A stretch of DNA of 64,000 bases. Origin: CAVTJX01 sp963735175 (GTDB lineage Bacteria; Electryoneota; RPQS01). The notes beneath the pieces were generated by a model, which was not told where the DNA came from, made no database searches, and saw only the letters and a program-made list of their open reading frames with translations. Below are positions 26,114 to 36,957 of the stretch, piece by piece. Location of the stretch: NCBI GenBank assembly GCA_963735175.1, contig CAVTJX010000001.1, forward strand, positions 62,001 through 126,000, given 5' to 3'. Position 1 is the first letter of the stretch; every line of letters begins with the position of its first letter. A program made the translations under genes and the position numbers.

Positions 26114-28233
26114 TTATACCATCCAGTTCGCCGCCAGCATCTCCCGCGTCGGTATCACAAATCGGAACGTCCCCGCCGGCGGCAGTTTTTCCACCAGCAC
26201 GCCATCCTCCAGGAATTCAATCCAGAACTGGCATTCGCCGCCCGCCGGAATCCCCACCCGCGCGTGCTGCACCGCAACCTCCAGCACCCGCGCGTAGGCC
26301 CAGCGCGCGCCGTCCTGATCGTGCGGCGGCAGCGGCTCCTCCAGCGGAATCGTCAACGTCATTTGCCGGTCGCCGAGCACGTGCAACGCCAGCGTCATCG
26401 GACCCGGCATTCGCCCCGCATGCAGCGGATCGAAACGGAACAGCACTTCGTTTTCGGAATATCCGTAATAGAACGCGCGCAATACATGCTCGGCGCGGCC
26501 CATCACGGCTCCGAATTGTCGTGGATCGATGCGCGTCGCCCCCGCCCATTCGTAGAACGACGTCTCGCGCCCGTCGATTTCCGGAGCGATCGGAAACGTC
26601 GGCTGCAAGCGGCGCTCCGCGCGCGGCGGTTGCGTGATCGGCACGTCGAGACTCGCCGGCGGCTGCCGGTCCGCCGCCCGGTAAATCGCGCTCAAATAGC
26701 TGCGGAACAGCTCGTCGAAATGCGCTTCGTAAGGGCGAATTGAACGGTTCGCCGAACCACCAGAACCAGTCCGATCCCTGCGCGTAACGCAGCCAGCGCC
26801 AGCAGGCCTCGCGCCGCGGATCCGCCGCGCTCAGTTCGTCGATCACCCGCCGCGCTCGCCCCAGATCCAGCCACGCCAAATTCTTCTCCGGATCGCCGAT
26901 CCAGATGCGAAAATTGGAGTCGATCCACGAACCGGGATGGATCTGTTGAACCCGTTCGCGCGTGCCCGTCTGCATATGTTCGGAAAAGGTCTGGGTGGTC
27001 AGGCGCTCGTGAACGTCAAGCCGCTGAAACAAGAGCGTCAGGAACGCTTCGCCGCCATCCGCGTACGCTTCCCACGGATTCTCGCCGTCGAGGGCAATCA
27101 CCGCGCACCGTCCCGCCATTTCGCGCGTGGCGTCTTCGATCCGTTCGAGGTGGCCGATGAACTCGTCCACCGCAGCCTCCGGCGTCAGGCTCGGCGTAGC
27201 GGAACCCGATCGCGTCGGAAAGCGCTCGGTCGCGGAAATAGAGCCGCAGTTCATGCTCTCCGGCGTGCCATGCATGCGACGTGAAATGCGCGAGCGGCCC
27301 TTTCGCCGTGCCGACGCTGCGCTGCAGGATTCCCTGGTCCGTGACCGCCCAGCGGAAACCGCATGTCGCGGCGATATCCAGCGTTTCTTTGCTGACCGAT
27401 CCCTCCGAAGGCCATAAGCCCAGCGGCGCATCGCCCCAGATCTCGCGGTAAGTCTGCTGCGCCATCCGCAACTGCCGCTCCGCGTCTTCGGGATGTTGAT
27501 AGTCGGGCCGCGGAAGCTGCTGGCGCGGGATATCCGCCATCGCATTCTGCGTATCGCACAGCAGCGGCAGGATCGGATGAGAATACGGCGACACCGCAAG
27601 TTCCGCCTGCCCCCGCGCGCGCAGGCCGCGATACAGCGGCAGCACTTCCGCCAGCGCCCGGCGATGATCTGCCAGAATGACGTCAATGTCCGCGGCGGAG
27701 TAGTTCTCGCCTTTGCGCAGCAGTGCGGCAATCGCCGGATCCCGCCGCCCCGCGAAGCCGATCCAGGCAAGGTTGAACAGCGCCACCAGATCGGTGAAAT
27801 CCTGCGCTGTGAAATCGATCAGCGCCTGGCGCAGCGAGGCCTCAGTCACCGTTTCGCCGCGCTTCGCCAGCAGTTTCTGGTATCGAGCGTGCGGCCGGAT
27901 ATGCACCGCCCAGTTGATCGAGAAAAAATTGCGGAGAATAAACCGCCGTTCCGTGTCGTTCAGATCGCCGGCGGGGATGCGCGAGAGCCGCTCGAATTCG
28001 TCCGCGGGCGTGTTCTTCTCCGCGAACACGAGTTGCTCGAGCAGCACCGGCGTCAAGTTGAACGTCATCCGCACCGCAGCCGTCTGCATCGCCGCCGCCA
28101 TGTCGCGGTAACCCCGGGCCGCGTGCAGCCGCACCCACGGCATGCACGGCCGTTCTTTTCCCGGCGCGTGATAATAGGGTTGATGGTGGTGCCAGAGAAA
28201 CAATACCGGCAAGCGCTCCGCCGTCTTCCGCAT
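26114..28233 (-). CDS. Glycoside hydrolase family 57 protein (frameshifted)
   Basis: Starts at 28233 with LPVLFLWHHHQPYY, the GH57 HxHQP motif. GLWPSEGSVSKETL probably carries the nucleophile Glu, and ALDGENPWEAY the fourth conserved region. Breaks near 27175 and 26740 join three frames to a C-terminal beta domain ending FVIPTREMLAANWMV. About 706 residues. Likely acts on alpha-glucans in the cytoplasm: there is no signal peptide, and glgC lies directly upstream with TAATG overlap. Confidence 0.87.
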
Positions 28234-29465
28234 TACCACTCGTAATCCCCCGGCACGATCGTCACTCCCTGCTCCGTCACGATGAACCGCTGGCGGTCCG
28301 CTTCGAGATCCAGGCCCACGTTCACGCCGTCGGGAATCCGCACCCGCGGGCAAATGATGGCGCGATGCACCATCGCCTTGCGTCCAATGTCCACGCCCTG
28401 CAGCAGAATCGACTCCGTCACCTTGGCCCCCGTGTGGACCCGCACCTCGGGAGAGAGCACGGAACGGTACACGTGGGCGCCGGAAATGACCGAGCCCGAA
28501 CAAATCAACGAATCCACGACCTCGCCCTGCAAGCCCAGATCGATGCTCGAATCGACGATCCGCGCCGGCGGGTATTGCCCGAAATAGGTGCGAATCGGCC
28601 AACTGGTTTCATAGAGATCGATTTCGGGATACGGATCCGCAAGGTCGAGGTTTGCCTCATAATACGAATCCAGCGTTCCGATGTCGCGCCAGTACTTCGG
28701 CTTGCCGCCGCGTTCATCGCGAAACGGATAGGCGAACACGCTGTCGCCGCGATTCACGAGCGAGGGAATGATGCTGCGCCCGAAGTCGTGCGTCGAATCC
28801 TTGTCCTTCGTGTCGCGGATCAGTTCCTTCACCAGTGTCACCGTGTTGAAGACGTAAACGCCCATCGAAACCAGCGAGCGGTTCGCGTTGCCGGGCATCG
28901 GCGGCGGATCCGCGGGTTTTTCCACAAAGCTGCGGATCTTATCGTCGGCGTCAATCCCCACGACCCCCATCTGCCGCGCCACGCCGCGGTCCACGTCCAC
29001 GGTCGCGATCGTCACTTCGGCTCCGCGGCGGATGTGCGTCTCCAGCATGCGCGCGTAGTCCATCTTGTAAACGTGGTCACCGGAAAGCAGGATCACGTAT
29101 TCCGGTTTATGACGCTCCAGCACTTCGATGTTCTGATAGAGCGAGTCCGCCGTGCCGTGATACCAGTCCTCGCCGCTGCGATGCTGCGGCGGCAGCGTCT
29201 CCAGAAATTCGTCCATCTCGCTGCGGAACAGCGAATCCCAGCCCAGCCGCAGGTGGCGCGTCATCGTGAGATTCGAGTATTGCGTCAGCAGGTAGATCTG
29301 GCGGATGCCGCTGTTGAAACAATTGGAGAGCGTGAAGTCGATGATCTTGTAGCTGCCGCCGAAACTCACCACCGGCTTGGCGGCGTCCCGCGTCAGCGGG
29401 TACAACCGTTCGCCGCGGCCGCCGGCCATGATCAGCGTCAGCGATTTTTCAAAGGCAGGATTCAT
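28233..29465 (-). CDS. glgC: Glucose-1-phosphate adenylyltransferase
   Basis: Makes ADP-glucose for glycogen. LIMAGGRGERLYPLTRDAAKP, the VSFGGSYKIIDFTLSNC segment, ILLSGDHVYKMDY and SMGVYVFNT are classical, with a left-handed beta-helix C-terminus (ISGAHVYRSVLSPEVRV). 410 residues, intact. Co-transcribed with the GH57 gene downstream and a lone receiver protein upstream. Confidence 0.97.
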   Translation of the reverse strand: MNPAFEKSLTLIMAGGRGERLYPLTRDAAKPVVSFGGSYKIIDFTLSNCFNSGIRQIYLLTQYSNLTMTRHLRLGWDSLFRSEMDEFLETLPPQHRSGEDWYHGTADSLYQNIEVLERHKPEYVILLSGDHVYKMDYARMLETHIRRGAEVTIATVDVDRGVARQMGVVGIDADDKIRSFVEKPADPPPMPGNANRSLVSMGVYVFNTVTLVKELIRDTKDKDSTHDFGRSIIPSLVNRGDSVFAYPFRDERGGKPKYWRDIGTLDSYYEANLDLADPYPEIDLYETSWPIRTYFGQYPPARIVDSSIDLGLQGEVVDSLICSGSVISGAHVYRSVLSPEVRVHTGAKVTESILLQGVDIGRKAMVHRAIICPRVRIPDGVNVGLDLEADRQRFIVTEQGVTIVPGDYEW

Positions 29466-29824
29466 GACTGCTTCGCCAGAACGCGCTTGATCGCCTGTTT
29501 CAGTTCCGTCGTATCCGCGCTCTTCACCACGTACGCTTCCGCCGGCCAGGTCATGAAATTGTCGCGGTAGGACGGGTAGGCCGTGTTCAGAATTACCGGC
29601 TGCCGCTTGTCGCGCGCCATGATTTTCTGCAGCAGGTCAATGCCCGACATCCCCGGCATCTGGATATCGAGAATGATCAGGGCATAATCGCCGGCGTCCA
29701 TTTTCTGGAGCACTTCGCCCGCGTTACACGCCGTCTCGACGTCGTACCCTTCGTCTTCCAAATCCATGCGGTACAATTCCCGCAGGTTCTTTTCGTCATC
29801 GGCGACCAGCAGTTTCGTCTTCAT
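29462..29824 (-). CDS. Stand-alone response-regulator receiver protein
   Basis: About 120-residue CheY-like domain only: acidic pair in VADDEKNL, phospho-acceptor Asp in LIILDIQMPGMSG, the Thr in LNTAYPSYRDN and the Lys in YVVKSADT. No output domain. Start ATG at 29824 makes an ATGA overlap with nadC and is preferred over 29836. Stop overlaps the glgC start. The partner kinase may be elsewhere; the kinase at 33990 is several genes away. Confidence 0.92.
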   Translation of the reverse strand: MKTKLLVADDEKNLRELYRMDLEDEGYDVETACNAGEVLQKMDAGDYALIILDIQMPGMSGIDLLQKIMARDKRQPVILNTAYPSYRDNFMTWPAEAYVVKSADTTELKQAIKRVLAKQS

Positions 29825-30681
29825 ATGCGCCTCCATTCGACCTCCAGCGAAAAGTCGATTGCCCGGCTGGAATGAGTAACCGCTCCTATCGAAATGGCAT
29901 GAGGGCCGGCGGCCGCGTAGCTTGCGATATTGCCCGCGTTAACGCCGCCCGACACCTCCAGATACACTCGATCTCCCCACATCGCGACCGCCGTGACCAC
30001 GTCTTCCGGCGTGAAATTGTCCAGCAACACCTGCCGCCAGCCCATCTCCACCGCCTGCTGCAACTCCCGCAACGACGACGCCTCGATCTTCCCGTTCTGC
30101 AACATCCGCTCCGCCGACTCCGCATCGCGCCGCCGCAGCGTTTGCAGCCGCACGGCCACGCCCGCCATGCCGCCGAGGATGCCGAGATGATTGTCTTTCA
30201 GCAGTACCGCGTCGCTGAGATTCGTGCGATACGCGTCGCCGCCGCCGTGGCGCACGGCTTCCACTTCCAGCGACCGCAATCCCGGCAGCGTCTTGCGCGT
30301 GCAGAGAATTTGCGTCCGCGTTCCCCGCGCGGCTTTCACGAACTCCCGTGTCCGCGTGGCGATGCCCGACAGATGCCCCAGAAAATTCAGCGCCGTGCGC
30401 TCCGCCCGCAGAATCGAGGACGCCCGCCCGCGCACGTCCAGCACGCGTTCGAGCCGTCCGATCTCCGCGCCGTTCCGCAACCGCTCTTTTACGTCCAACT
30501 GCGGATCCACGGCAAGAAACACTCGCTCCGCGACGTCCACTCCCGAAACCACGGCACTCTCGCGCGCCTCGATCCAGCCTACACCCGTCACCTCCGGATC
30601 GACAAACAGGTCGCTGGTCATGTCCCGGCCGCCGATCAAGTCTTCGGCCAGGGCTTCGCGGATCAGTTGCTCCAGGTCCAT
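29821..30681 (-). CDS. nadC: Nicotinate-nucleotide pyrophosphorylase (quinolinate PRTase)
   Basis: NAD synthesis step converting quinolinate to NaMN. ERTALNFLGHLSGIATRTREF, RKTLPGLRSLEVEAVRHGGG and the C-terminal SGGVNAGNIASYAAAG phosphate-binding loop are clear. 286 residues, intact. No nadA or nadB in the window. Overlaps the receiver gene by 4 bases. Confidence 0.96.
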   Translation of the reverse strand: MDLEQLIREALAEDLIGGRDMTSDLFVDPEVTGVGWIEARESAVVSGVDVAERVFLAVDPQLDVKERLRNGAEIGRLERVLDVRGRASSILRAERTALNFLGHLSGIATRTREFVKAARGTRTQILCTRKTLPGLRSLEVEAVRHGGGDAYRTNLSDAVLLKDNHLGILGGMAGVAVRLQTLRRRDAESAERMLQNGKIEASSLRELQQAVEMGWRQVLLDNFTPEDVVTAVAMWGDRVYLEVSGGVNAGNIASYAAAGPHAISIGAVTHSSRAIDFSLEVEWRRI

Positions 30682-30685
30682 GTGC

Positions 30686-32900
30686 TTAGGGCACCTTTTT
30701 CAGTTGCGCGAATTTCACGGCCAGCAGTTTCGATCCCATCCCCACAAACGCCACGCGAATTTTCAAGTCGTCGAGGTCGCCCGATTTCGCGGTCACAACC
30801 CCCTGGCCGAAATCGGGGTGTTCCACCAGGTCGCCGATCTGATAGGGAATTACACTGCTGACGCTCGGCCGGAGTCGGGCTATTTGTCGACTGATCCGCG
30901 GGCGATACACGGGTTTTTGCGGTGGCTGGTAACTCTGGTCCTGGTCTTCGTCCTCGAACAGCGTCGTGCGCGTTGAAGTTCGACCGGGCAGCGACCAGCC
31001 GCGAATATGTTCGGGCGCGATGTCCCGTAAAAAACGCGACGGTTCCTGAAATTCGAGATGATTGTACAGATACCTCGTCTGCGAATAGGTCAGGTACAGC
31101 CGCTCCCGCGCCCGCGTCAAACCCACGTAAAACAGCCGCCGCTCCTCTTCAAGCTCGCCGGGCGACCCCATGCTGCGACTGTGCGGCAACAACTTTTCCT
31201 CGACGCCGACGATGAACACCACCGGATACTCGAGCCCCTTGGCCGCGTGCAGCGTCATCAGCGTGACGCGCTCAATGGATCTTGTCGTAATCGTCGATAT
31301 CCGAAACCAGCGCGACTTCGCTCAGGAATTCCGTCAGGTCGTAATCCGGGTGTTCTTTCAGCCGGTCGCGGGCCGCATCCACGAGCTGCCCGAGGTTCGT
31401 CAGCCGGTCTTCGGCTTCTTCCTCATTGTAATGTTCATAGAACCGAATCAGACCGCTTTCTTCGAGGACGACCTCCACTTTCCGCACGAGGTCCAGTCCC
31501 GCGAGTTTCCGGCACAACGCCGCGATGAATTCCGCCGCGGGCGCGAGTTTGGTTTTTGCCGGCTTGGGCAATGCCGTCGCCGAATCCAGATTCTGCAGCA
31601 CTCGCCCGATACTCAGGCCGTTCGCGCGCGCCTCCGCTTCGAGCTGCTGGATCGTCGTCGCGCCGATACCCTTGGGCGGCGTTTGCAACACGCGCCGCCA
31701 CGCCTGTTCGTCGTCGGGATTCACCATCAGCCGCAGAAAGGCGATCAGGTCCTTGATCTCCTTGCGCTCGTAGAAGCGCGTGCCGCCCACGATCGTGTAG
31801 GGAATCGCCTGGCTGATCAGCACTTCTTCAAACGGCCGCGAGAGCGCGTTGGTGCGGAAGAGAATCGCGACATCCTTATACGAGTGGCGGTGCGAGCGCA
31901 CGAGGTGGTGGATCTCGCCGATCACTTCGTGGGCTTCGTCCGACGAGCGCGAGACCTGCCGCAGCACGGCCTTCTCGCCCGTCTTGTTTTCGGTCCAGAG
32001 CTTCTTGTCGGTGCGCTCGCGGTTGACGCAGATCACGTCGTTGGCGACGTCGAGAATCGGCTGCGTGGAGCGGTAATTCTGCTCCAGCCGGTAAACCTGC
32101 GCGCCTTCGAGATCTTTCTGGAAAGCGAACACGTTGCGGTAATCCGCGCCGCGCCAGCCGTAAATCGACTGATCGTCGTCGCCCACCACATACAGGTTGC
32201 GCTGCGGCAGCGCCAGGGCCAGGGCAAGATCGTACTGGATGCGGTTGGTGTCCTGGAACTCGTCAATCAGCACGTGGTCGTAGCGGCGCTGCACGCGCTC
32301 CAGAATCTCGGGCCGCTTCTTGAAGAGATCCAGCGGCAAGCACAGCAAATCGTCGAAATCCACGGCCCCGGCCGCGCGCAGCCGCTGGTTGTAGAGCTCC
32401 AGCAAACCGGGCGCTTCCTTAATGAGCGGATGCTTTCCCGCCGGTTTGCCGCCATTTTTCAAGAGCGAAATCCACGCGCGCATCGCGGCCGGCGCGACTT
32501 CCTCGCGGCTGATCTTGCGTTCGGCCAGCAATGCGGTCACAATCTGGTCGCTGTCGGCGGAATCGTAGATCGTAAAATCCCGCGTCAGTCCCAGATCTTC
32601 CGCGTAAATCCGCAACAGGCGCGCGCAGAAGGAGTGAAACGTCCCCGCCCAGGGAACGCCTTCGGCCGCGCCCACCAATCCGCGCAACCGCTCCTGCAAC
32701 TCGCCCGCCGCCTTATTGGTAAATGTCATCACGAGGATGGCATTCGGATTTACCTTGTAATGGGCGATCAGGTAATACGCGCGTCCGGTCAGAACGCGGG
32801 TCTTGCCCGAGCCCGCTCCGGCCAGCACCAACGCCGGACCTTCCGGCGCCGTCACGGCCTCGCGCTGCTGAGGATTCAGCGAATCAAGAAAACTATCCAC
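30686..32900 (-). CDS. pcrA: ATP-dependent DNA helicase PcrA/UvrD (one frameshift)
   Basis: SF1A helicase of repair and replication. Motif I LAGAGSGKTRVL, motif II DEFQDTN, QNYRSTQPIL and, after a shift near 31270, TLHAAKGLEYPVVFI and EEERRLFYVGLTRARERLY. The C-terminal GDLVEHPDFGQGVV is the PcrA-type Tudor-like domain. Total about 738 residues. 4 bp upstream of nadC. Confidence 0.95.
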
Positions 32901-32929
32901 GCGTCAGTAGGGTTCCAGTCTGGGAGTCG

Positions 32930-33994
32930 TTAGCCTGTGACGCCGCGGGCAGTCGTGTCCTGCTGCGCGGCTTCCCGCCGAATCCGGTCGAGTTGTTGCT
33001 TGGCGATCAGATGATCGGAGAATGTCGTCGTAAACGCATGCATGCCGTCGCCGCGCGCCACAAAAAAGAGGTAGTTTGTCGTCTCCGGGTGCAGCGTGGC
33101 GTCAATCGCGAACCGGCCCGGATTATTGATCGGTCCCGGCGGCAGCCCCGCGTGCAAGTACGTGTTGTAGGGGCTGTCAACACGCAAATCGCTGTTGAAC
33201 AGCCGCGCCGGACCCTTCCCCAGCGCGTAGGAAACCGTCGGGTCCGCCTGCAACGGCATGTCTTTCTTCAACCGATTGAGATAGACCGACGCGATGGTCC
33301 GCGCTTCGCTCTTCGTGAAGGTCTCCCACTCCACGATGCTCGCGAGTGTCATCACTTCGTGTAGATTCATCCCCAACCGCTGTGCCTGCGCTTCGAAATC
33401 CTTAGGTAGATGATTGCGCAGGTTCGCCACCATGCGGTTGACGATGCGGCGCGGGTCCGTCCCCACGGCGATGAAATAAGTGTCAGGGAATATATAGCCT
33501 TCGAGCGACGGTCCTTCCAATCCTAACGATCGCACCACCGACGTATCGCGCACCAGCGCCATGAATGCCGCCGAGTCGACGCCGATCCGCGCTGCCAGGA
33601 TCCCCGCGATTTCGGCGCAGGTCCGGCCCTCCGGCAGTGTGACCGGAATCCCGATCCCTTTCGTCCGCGAGAGGTTGCGGATCAACTCAAACAGCGACTG
33701 GCCGCTGGCGAGCAACATGTTGCCCGCCTGGATCTTCGTGTCGGCGCCCATCACCCGCACCGCGTAGCGGAACAGCACGGGGTGTTCGATCAGGTTACGC
33801 GCCTTCAGGATCGTCGAGATCGAATCGATGGTCGCACCTTCGGGAATCGAGACCTCTACCATCTGCCGCGGCCCGTCGACGACGGATCCTTCGAGCAGGA
33901 AGCGGGAGAATACTTCGAGGGCGAACAGCAACCCCAGCGCAAAGAGAACGGTAATCAGTCCGCGAAACGTCCGGGACCACGTACGGGTGTTAAT
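32930..33994 (-). CDS. mltG: Endolytic murein transglycosylase MltG (start uncertain)
   Basis: YceG family, terminates glycan strands. TLASIVEWETFTKSEARTIA carries the catalytic Glu, then VYLNRLKKDMPLQADPT and PYNTYLHAGLPPGPI. The first ATG-like start (TTG at 33931) would remove most of the membrane anchor. The frame stays open as RGLITVLFALGLLFALEVF back to an ATT codon at 33994 that overlaps the kinase stop. The extended form is given. About 350 residues. Confidence 0.93.
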   Translation of the reverse strand: MNTRTWSRTFRGLITVLFALGLLFALEVFSRFLLEGSVVDGPRQMVEVSIPEGATIDSISTILKARNLIEHPVLFRYAVRVMGADTKIQAGNMLLASGQSLFELIRNLSRTKGIGIPVTLPEGRTCAEIAGILAARIGVDSAAFMALVRDTSVVRSLGLEGPSLEGYIFPDTYFIAVGTDPRRIVNRMVANLRNHLPKDFEAQAQRLGMNLHEVMTLASIVEWETFTKSEARTIASVYLNRLKKDMPLQADPTVSYALGKGPARLFNSDLRVDSPYNTYLHAGLPPGPINNPGRFAIDATLHPETTNYLFFVARGDGMHAFTTTFSDHLIAKQQLDRIRREAAQQDTTARGVTG

Positions 33995-35186
33995 GGGATG
34001 TCTCCGCTTTGAGCAGCGCGACCCGCATGACCGTGCCTTTGCCGGGCGCGGTTTCCTTGATAAAGAGGCGGCCGCCGTGATAATCTTCGATGATGCGCCG
34101 CGCCAGCGAGAGTCCCAGCCCCCAGCCGCGCGTCTTCGTCGAAAAGCCGGGACGGAACACGTTGCGGCGATTCTTGGCCGGGATTCCGGGACCGTTGTCG
34201 GCCACGTCGACGTACAGCCAGCGCGCTTTCTCCTCGCAGGTCACGCGGATTTCGCCGCCGGTCGCCCGCAGCGCGTCGATGCTGTTCTTGATGAGGTTTT
34301 CCATCACCCAGCCGAAGAGCTGCGCGTTGATGCGGATCAGCGGATCGCAGGGGAAATGGGTGATAATTTCGATCGGTTTACCGCTCGTCGGCAGCCGCCG
34401 GCGGAAGTAATCCACCGTCTCCGCCGCCACGGGCACGATGCGCATCGAGGCCAGCACGGGCTCGGAACCGATCTGCGAGAAGCGGGCGGTGACCCGCTCG
34501 AGCCGCGACAGGTCGCGCTGCATTTCGTCGACCGCGTGCTCCTTCGGTCCGCCCTGCTTGAGCAACTCGATCCAACCCATCAGCGAGGTCAGCGGCGTAC
34601 CGAGCTGGTGCGCCGTTTCTTTGGCGAGGCCGACCCACACCATACGCTCTTCGCTGCGCTTGATATTGCGGAAACCCGTGTAACCGACAATCACGAACAG
34701 GCCCGCGACCGCAATTTCGATCCACGGCAGCCAGCGGAGCTGGCGGATCACCAGCGAGTCGCCGTAGTGAAACCAGTCCACCTGGCTTTCGCCCACGAGA
34801 ATCGGCAGCGGCGCGTTACCTTCCGCGTCCATGGCACGGATCAGCCGCCGCAGTTCCGTACGGGCCGCGGCGGTGGTGTCGCCCGGCAGAATCGATATAT
34901 TCTTCCAGTGCTTCGGATTCGCGGCGGCGTCGGTGACGATGATCGGAAAGTCCACCGCCTGGATCTGTTCCAGCGCCAGCGCGATCAGCTCCGGATACTC
35001 GCTGTTGACAAGCACGGAATAGAGGCGGATCTTCTGCTGCAGCGTACTGCGCGTGGAATCCTTCAGCCGCCCCACGAGCACTTGCGTGTAGACGAGCACG
35101 GAGACGATAAGCGTCACCGCCACCAGAAAGAGCAGGCCCTTGAACGTGCCGACGTGCTGATAGGCCAGTCTGCGACCGATCCACAT
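33990..35186 (-). CDS. Membrane sensor histidine kinase
   Basis: 398 residues. Two transmembrane helices (about 18-40 and 178-198) bracket a periplasmic domain of about 135 residues. The H-box is MVWVGLAKETAHQLGTPL, the version frequent in Bacteroidota-like bacteria. N box WVMENLIKNSIDAL, DVADNGPGIP, and GWGLGLSLARRII complete the ATPase. There is no cognate regulator next to it. Intact; the signal is unknown. Confidence 0.93.
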   Translation of the reverse strand: MWIGRRLAYQHVGTFKGLLFLVAVTLIVSVLVYTQVLVGRLKDSTRSTLQQKIRLYSVLVNSEYPELIALALEQIQAVDFPIIVTDAAANPKHWKNISILPGDTTAAARTELRRLIRAMDAEGNAPLPILVGESQVDWFHYGDSLVIRQLRWLPWIEIAVAGLFVIVGYTGFRNIKRSEERMVWVGLAKETAHQLGTPLTSLMGWIELLKQGGPKEHAVDEMQRDLSRLERVTARFSQIGSEPVLASMRIVPVAAETVDYFRRRLPTSGKPIEIITHFPCDPLIRINAQLFGWVMENLIKNSIDALRATGGEIRVTCEEKARWLYVDVADNGPGIPAKNRRNVFRPGFSTKTRGWGLGLSLARRIIEDYHGGRLFIKETAPGKGTVMRVALLKAETSH

Positions 35187-35195
35187 AGAAATAAT

Positions 35196-36227
35196 TTACG
35201 CTCCGGGTTGCCGCGCGCCGTTTCCGGCACTCCCGTTGGTTTCGCCCGAATCGAATTTGACCGGGTAGGTGCGGTCGCGTTCCGACGAGTGCACCATCTT
35301 CTCGGCGATCAGCCCGAAGGAGAAGAACTGCACGCCGATCACCATGAGCAGAATGCCGAGAAACAGCAAAGGCCGGTTGCCGATGGCGATACCGTTGAAC
35401 CAGCCGACGGTCAGATAGAGGTTGACCAGAAAACCCATCATCCCGCAGACCAACCCCATCGAGCCAAAGAGGTGCAGCGGAGCGCGATTGTAATCGGAAA
35501 TAAAAAGCACCGTCAGCAGATCGAAAAAACCGTTGACAAAGCGGTTCGCGCCGAACTTCGTCTGGCCGTACTTGCGCGCGTGGTGCTGCACCGGAATCTC
35601 GGTAATCCGGTAGCCCAGTTTAAAGGCCAGCACGGGCAGAAAGCGATGCAATTCGCCGTAGACGGGAATGTCTTTCACGACTTCACCGCGATACGCCTTC
35701 AAACCGCAGTTGAAGTCGTGCAGGCGGATTCCCGAAAGGCGGCTGGTCACGCGGTTGAACAGCTTCGACGGCAGGTTTTTCGAGAACACCGGATCGTGCC
35801 GTGTCTTTTTCCAACCTGAAACGAGATCGAAGCCCTCTTCGAGCTTGGCGATCAGTCCGGGAATTTCCGCCGGGTCGTCCTGCAAGTCCGAGTCCATGGT
35901 AATAACGAACCGCCCACTGGCGGCGCGAAAGCCGGTGGCCAGCGCCGCCGACTTGCCGAAGTTGCGGCGGAACGAAATCACGCGCACGCGCGCGTCGCGC
36001 GCGGCCAGCTCTTGCAGCACCGCCAGCGAGTTGTCCCGGCTGCCGTCGTCGATAAAGATCAGTTCATAAGCCGCGCCCATGCCGGAGAGCACGGACGACA
36101 GCCGCTGATGCAATTCCGGCAGCGATTCACTTTCATTGAGCAGCGGCACCACCACGCTGATGTACGGACGGCCGGTGTCATTCACTGGACCTGGGCTCCT
36201 CGGCGTTGGAACCGGATGTGCTTCCAT
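35196..36227 (-). CDS. Family 2 glycosyltransferase, DPM1/GtrB-like
   Basis: Transfers sugar to a polyprenyl phosphate. VVVPLLNESESLPEL, FIDDGSRDNS and the metal site TMDSDLQDDP are GT2 motifs. HARKYGQTKFG and two C-terminal helices follow (LFGSMGLVCGMMGFLVN and LLFLGILLMVIGVQFFSFG). About 343 residues from MEAHPVPTP. The upstream lipoprotein frame overlaps it by about 50 bases. Intact. Confidence 0.9.
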   Translation of the reverse strand: MEAHPVPTPRSPGPVNDTGRPYISVVVPLLNESESLPELHQRLSSVLSGMGAAYELIFIDDGSRDNSLAVLQELAARDARVRVISFRRNFGKSAALATGFRAASGRFVITMDSDLQDDPAEIPGLIAKLEEGFDLVSGWKKTRHDPVFSKNLPSKLFNRVTSRLSGIRLHDFNCGLKAYRGEVVKDIPVYGELHRFLPVLAFKLGYRITEIPVQHHARKYGQTKFGANRFVNGFFDLLTVLFISDYNRAPLHLFGSMGLVCGMMGFLVNLYLTVGWFNGIAIGNRPLLFLGILLMVIGVQFFSFGLIAEKMVHSSERDRTYPVKFDSGETNGSAGNGARQPGA

Positions 36228-36957
36228 GCGATGAATACTCCTCGGCATCAAGCGATATTCGGCTCAGCGACCACGTAAAGCGGACCGACCCCGATTCGTT
36301 CGAGCAGGTTGCCCGCGTGGCCACCGGCCAGCCATGAATCCAGCGGATGCGATCAAAGCGCTTGATCAGCGGATCGTGTCCCGCCCGATACAACCGCTCC
36401 TCCGACAGCACGCTCCGCGTTCCTGAAAGCGTGAAAATGTAGGTTGCGTTCCCGCAGTAACCGCGGATCCGCGATACGTTGTTCTCCGTCCAGACGCTAT
36501 CCGTTTGAAAACCGCCGCTGCGTCCGCTGACCGGAAAGGGCAGCATATCCCGCGGATCCCAGTTGGGCAGGTCCAGCGGAATGAGCTGTCCCAGGGCGAC
36601 GGTGTCCTTGACGCTGAAGGCGCGCGGCGCGGCGTGCGAGTCCCAATAGAGTAGTTGTTGCGGCGTGACGTAGAAATTTCCCAGAAAACGGTTATAGGGC
36701 TTGGTAAAGCCGACTTCGTAGCGCTCGCCCATGAGGTACATGATGTGCCCTTTGGCGACGACGCTTTCCTTGTCGATGCGAATCTTGAGTTTCATCGTCG
36801 CGCCCAGCGAGCGCCAGGCTTCCACGCGGTCGAGATAGGCGCCCATTGCCTGCACGGGCGTGGCCGGCGGCGCATTGCCGCGCAGGATTCTCGAAGAAGC
36901 GCATCCGCCGGCCAGTAACGCACCAAGCAGGACCAGGGTCAGCAGTTTAAGGCGCAA
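36178..36957 (-). CDS. DUF4292-like outer-membrane lipoprotein
   Basis: 259 residues with a lipobox LLAGGC at residue 19. The body shows YLMGERYEVGFTKPYNRFLG and VTPQQLLYWDS, the LolA/LolB-like half-barrel pattern of DUF4292, common in Bacteroidota and relatives. Follows the TPR protein with a short overlap. The extreme C-terminus overlaps the next gene by 50 bases, so a late indel could have lengthened it. Confidence 0.75.
   Translation of the reverse strand: MRLKLLTLVLLGALLAGGCASSRILRGNAPPATPVQAMGAYLDRVEAWRSLGATMKLKIRIDKESVVAKGHIMYLMGERYEVGFTKPYNRFLGNFYVTPQQLLYWDSHAAPRAFSVKDTVALGQLIPLDLPNWDPRDMLPFPVSGRSGGFQTDSVWTENNVSRIRGYCGNATYIFTLSGTRSVLSEERLYRAGHDPLIKRFDRIRWIHGWPVATRATCSNESGSVRFTWSLSRISLDAEEYSSHGSTSGSNAEEPRSSE

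Noticed and set aside
33828..35819. A plus-strand open frame of 663 codons opposite the histidine kinase and GT2 genes
   Set aside because: The minus-strand genes have clear motifs; the plus frame is Arg/His/Gln-rich antisense of GC-rich codons and lacks a start context.
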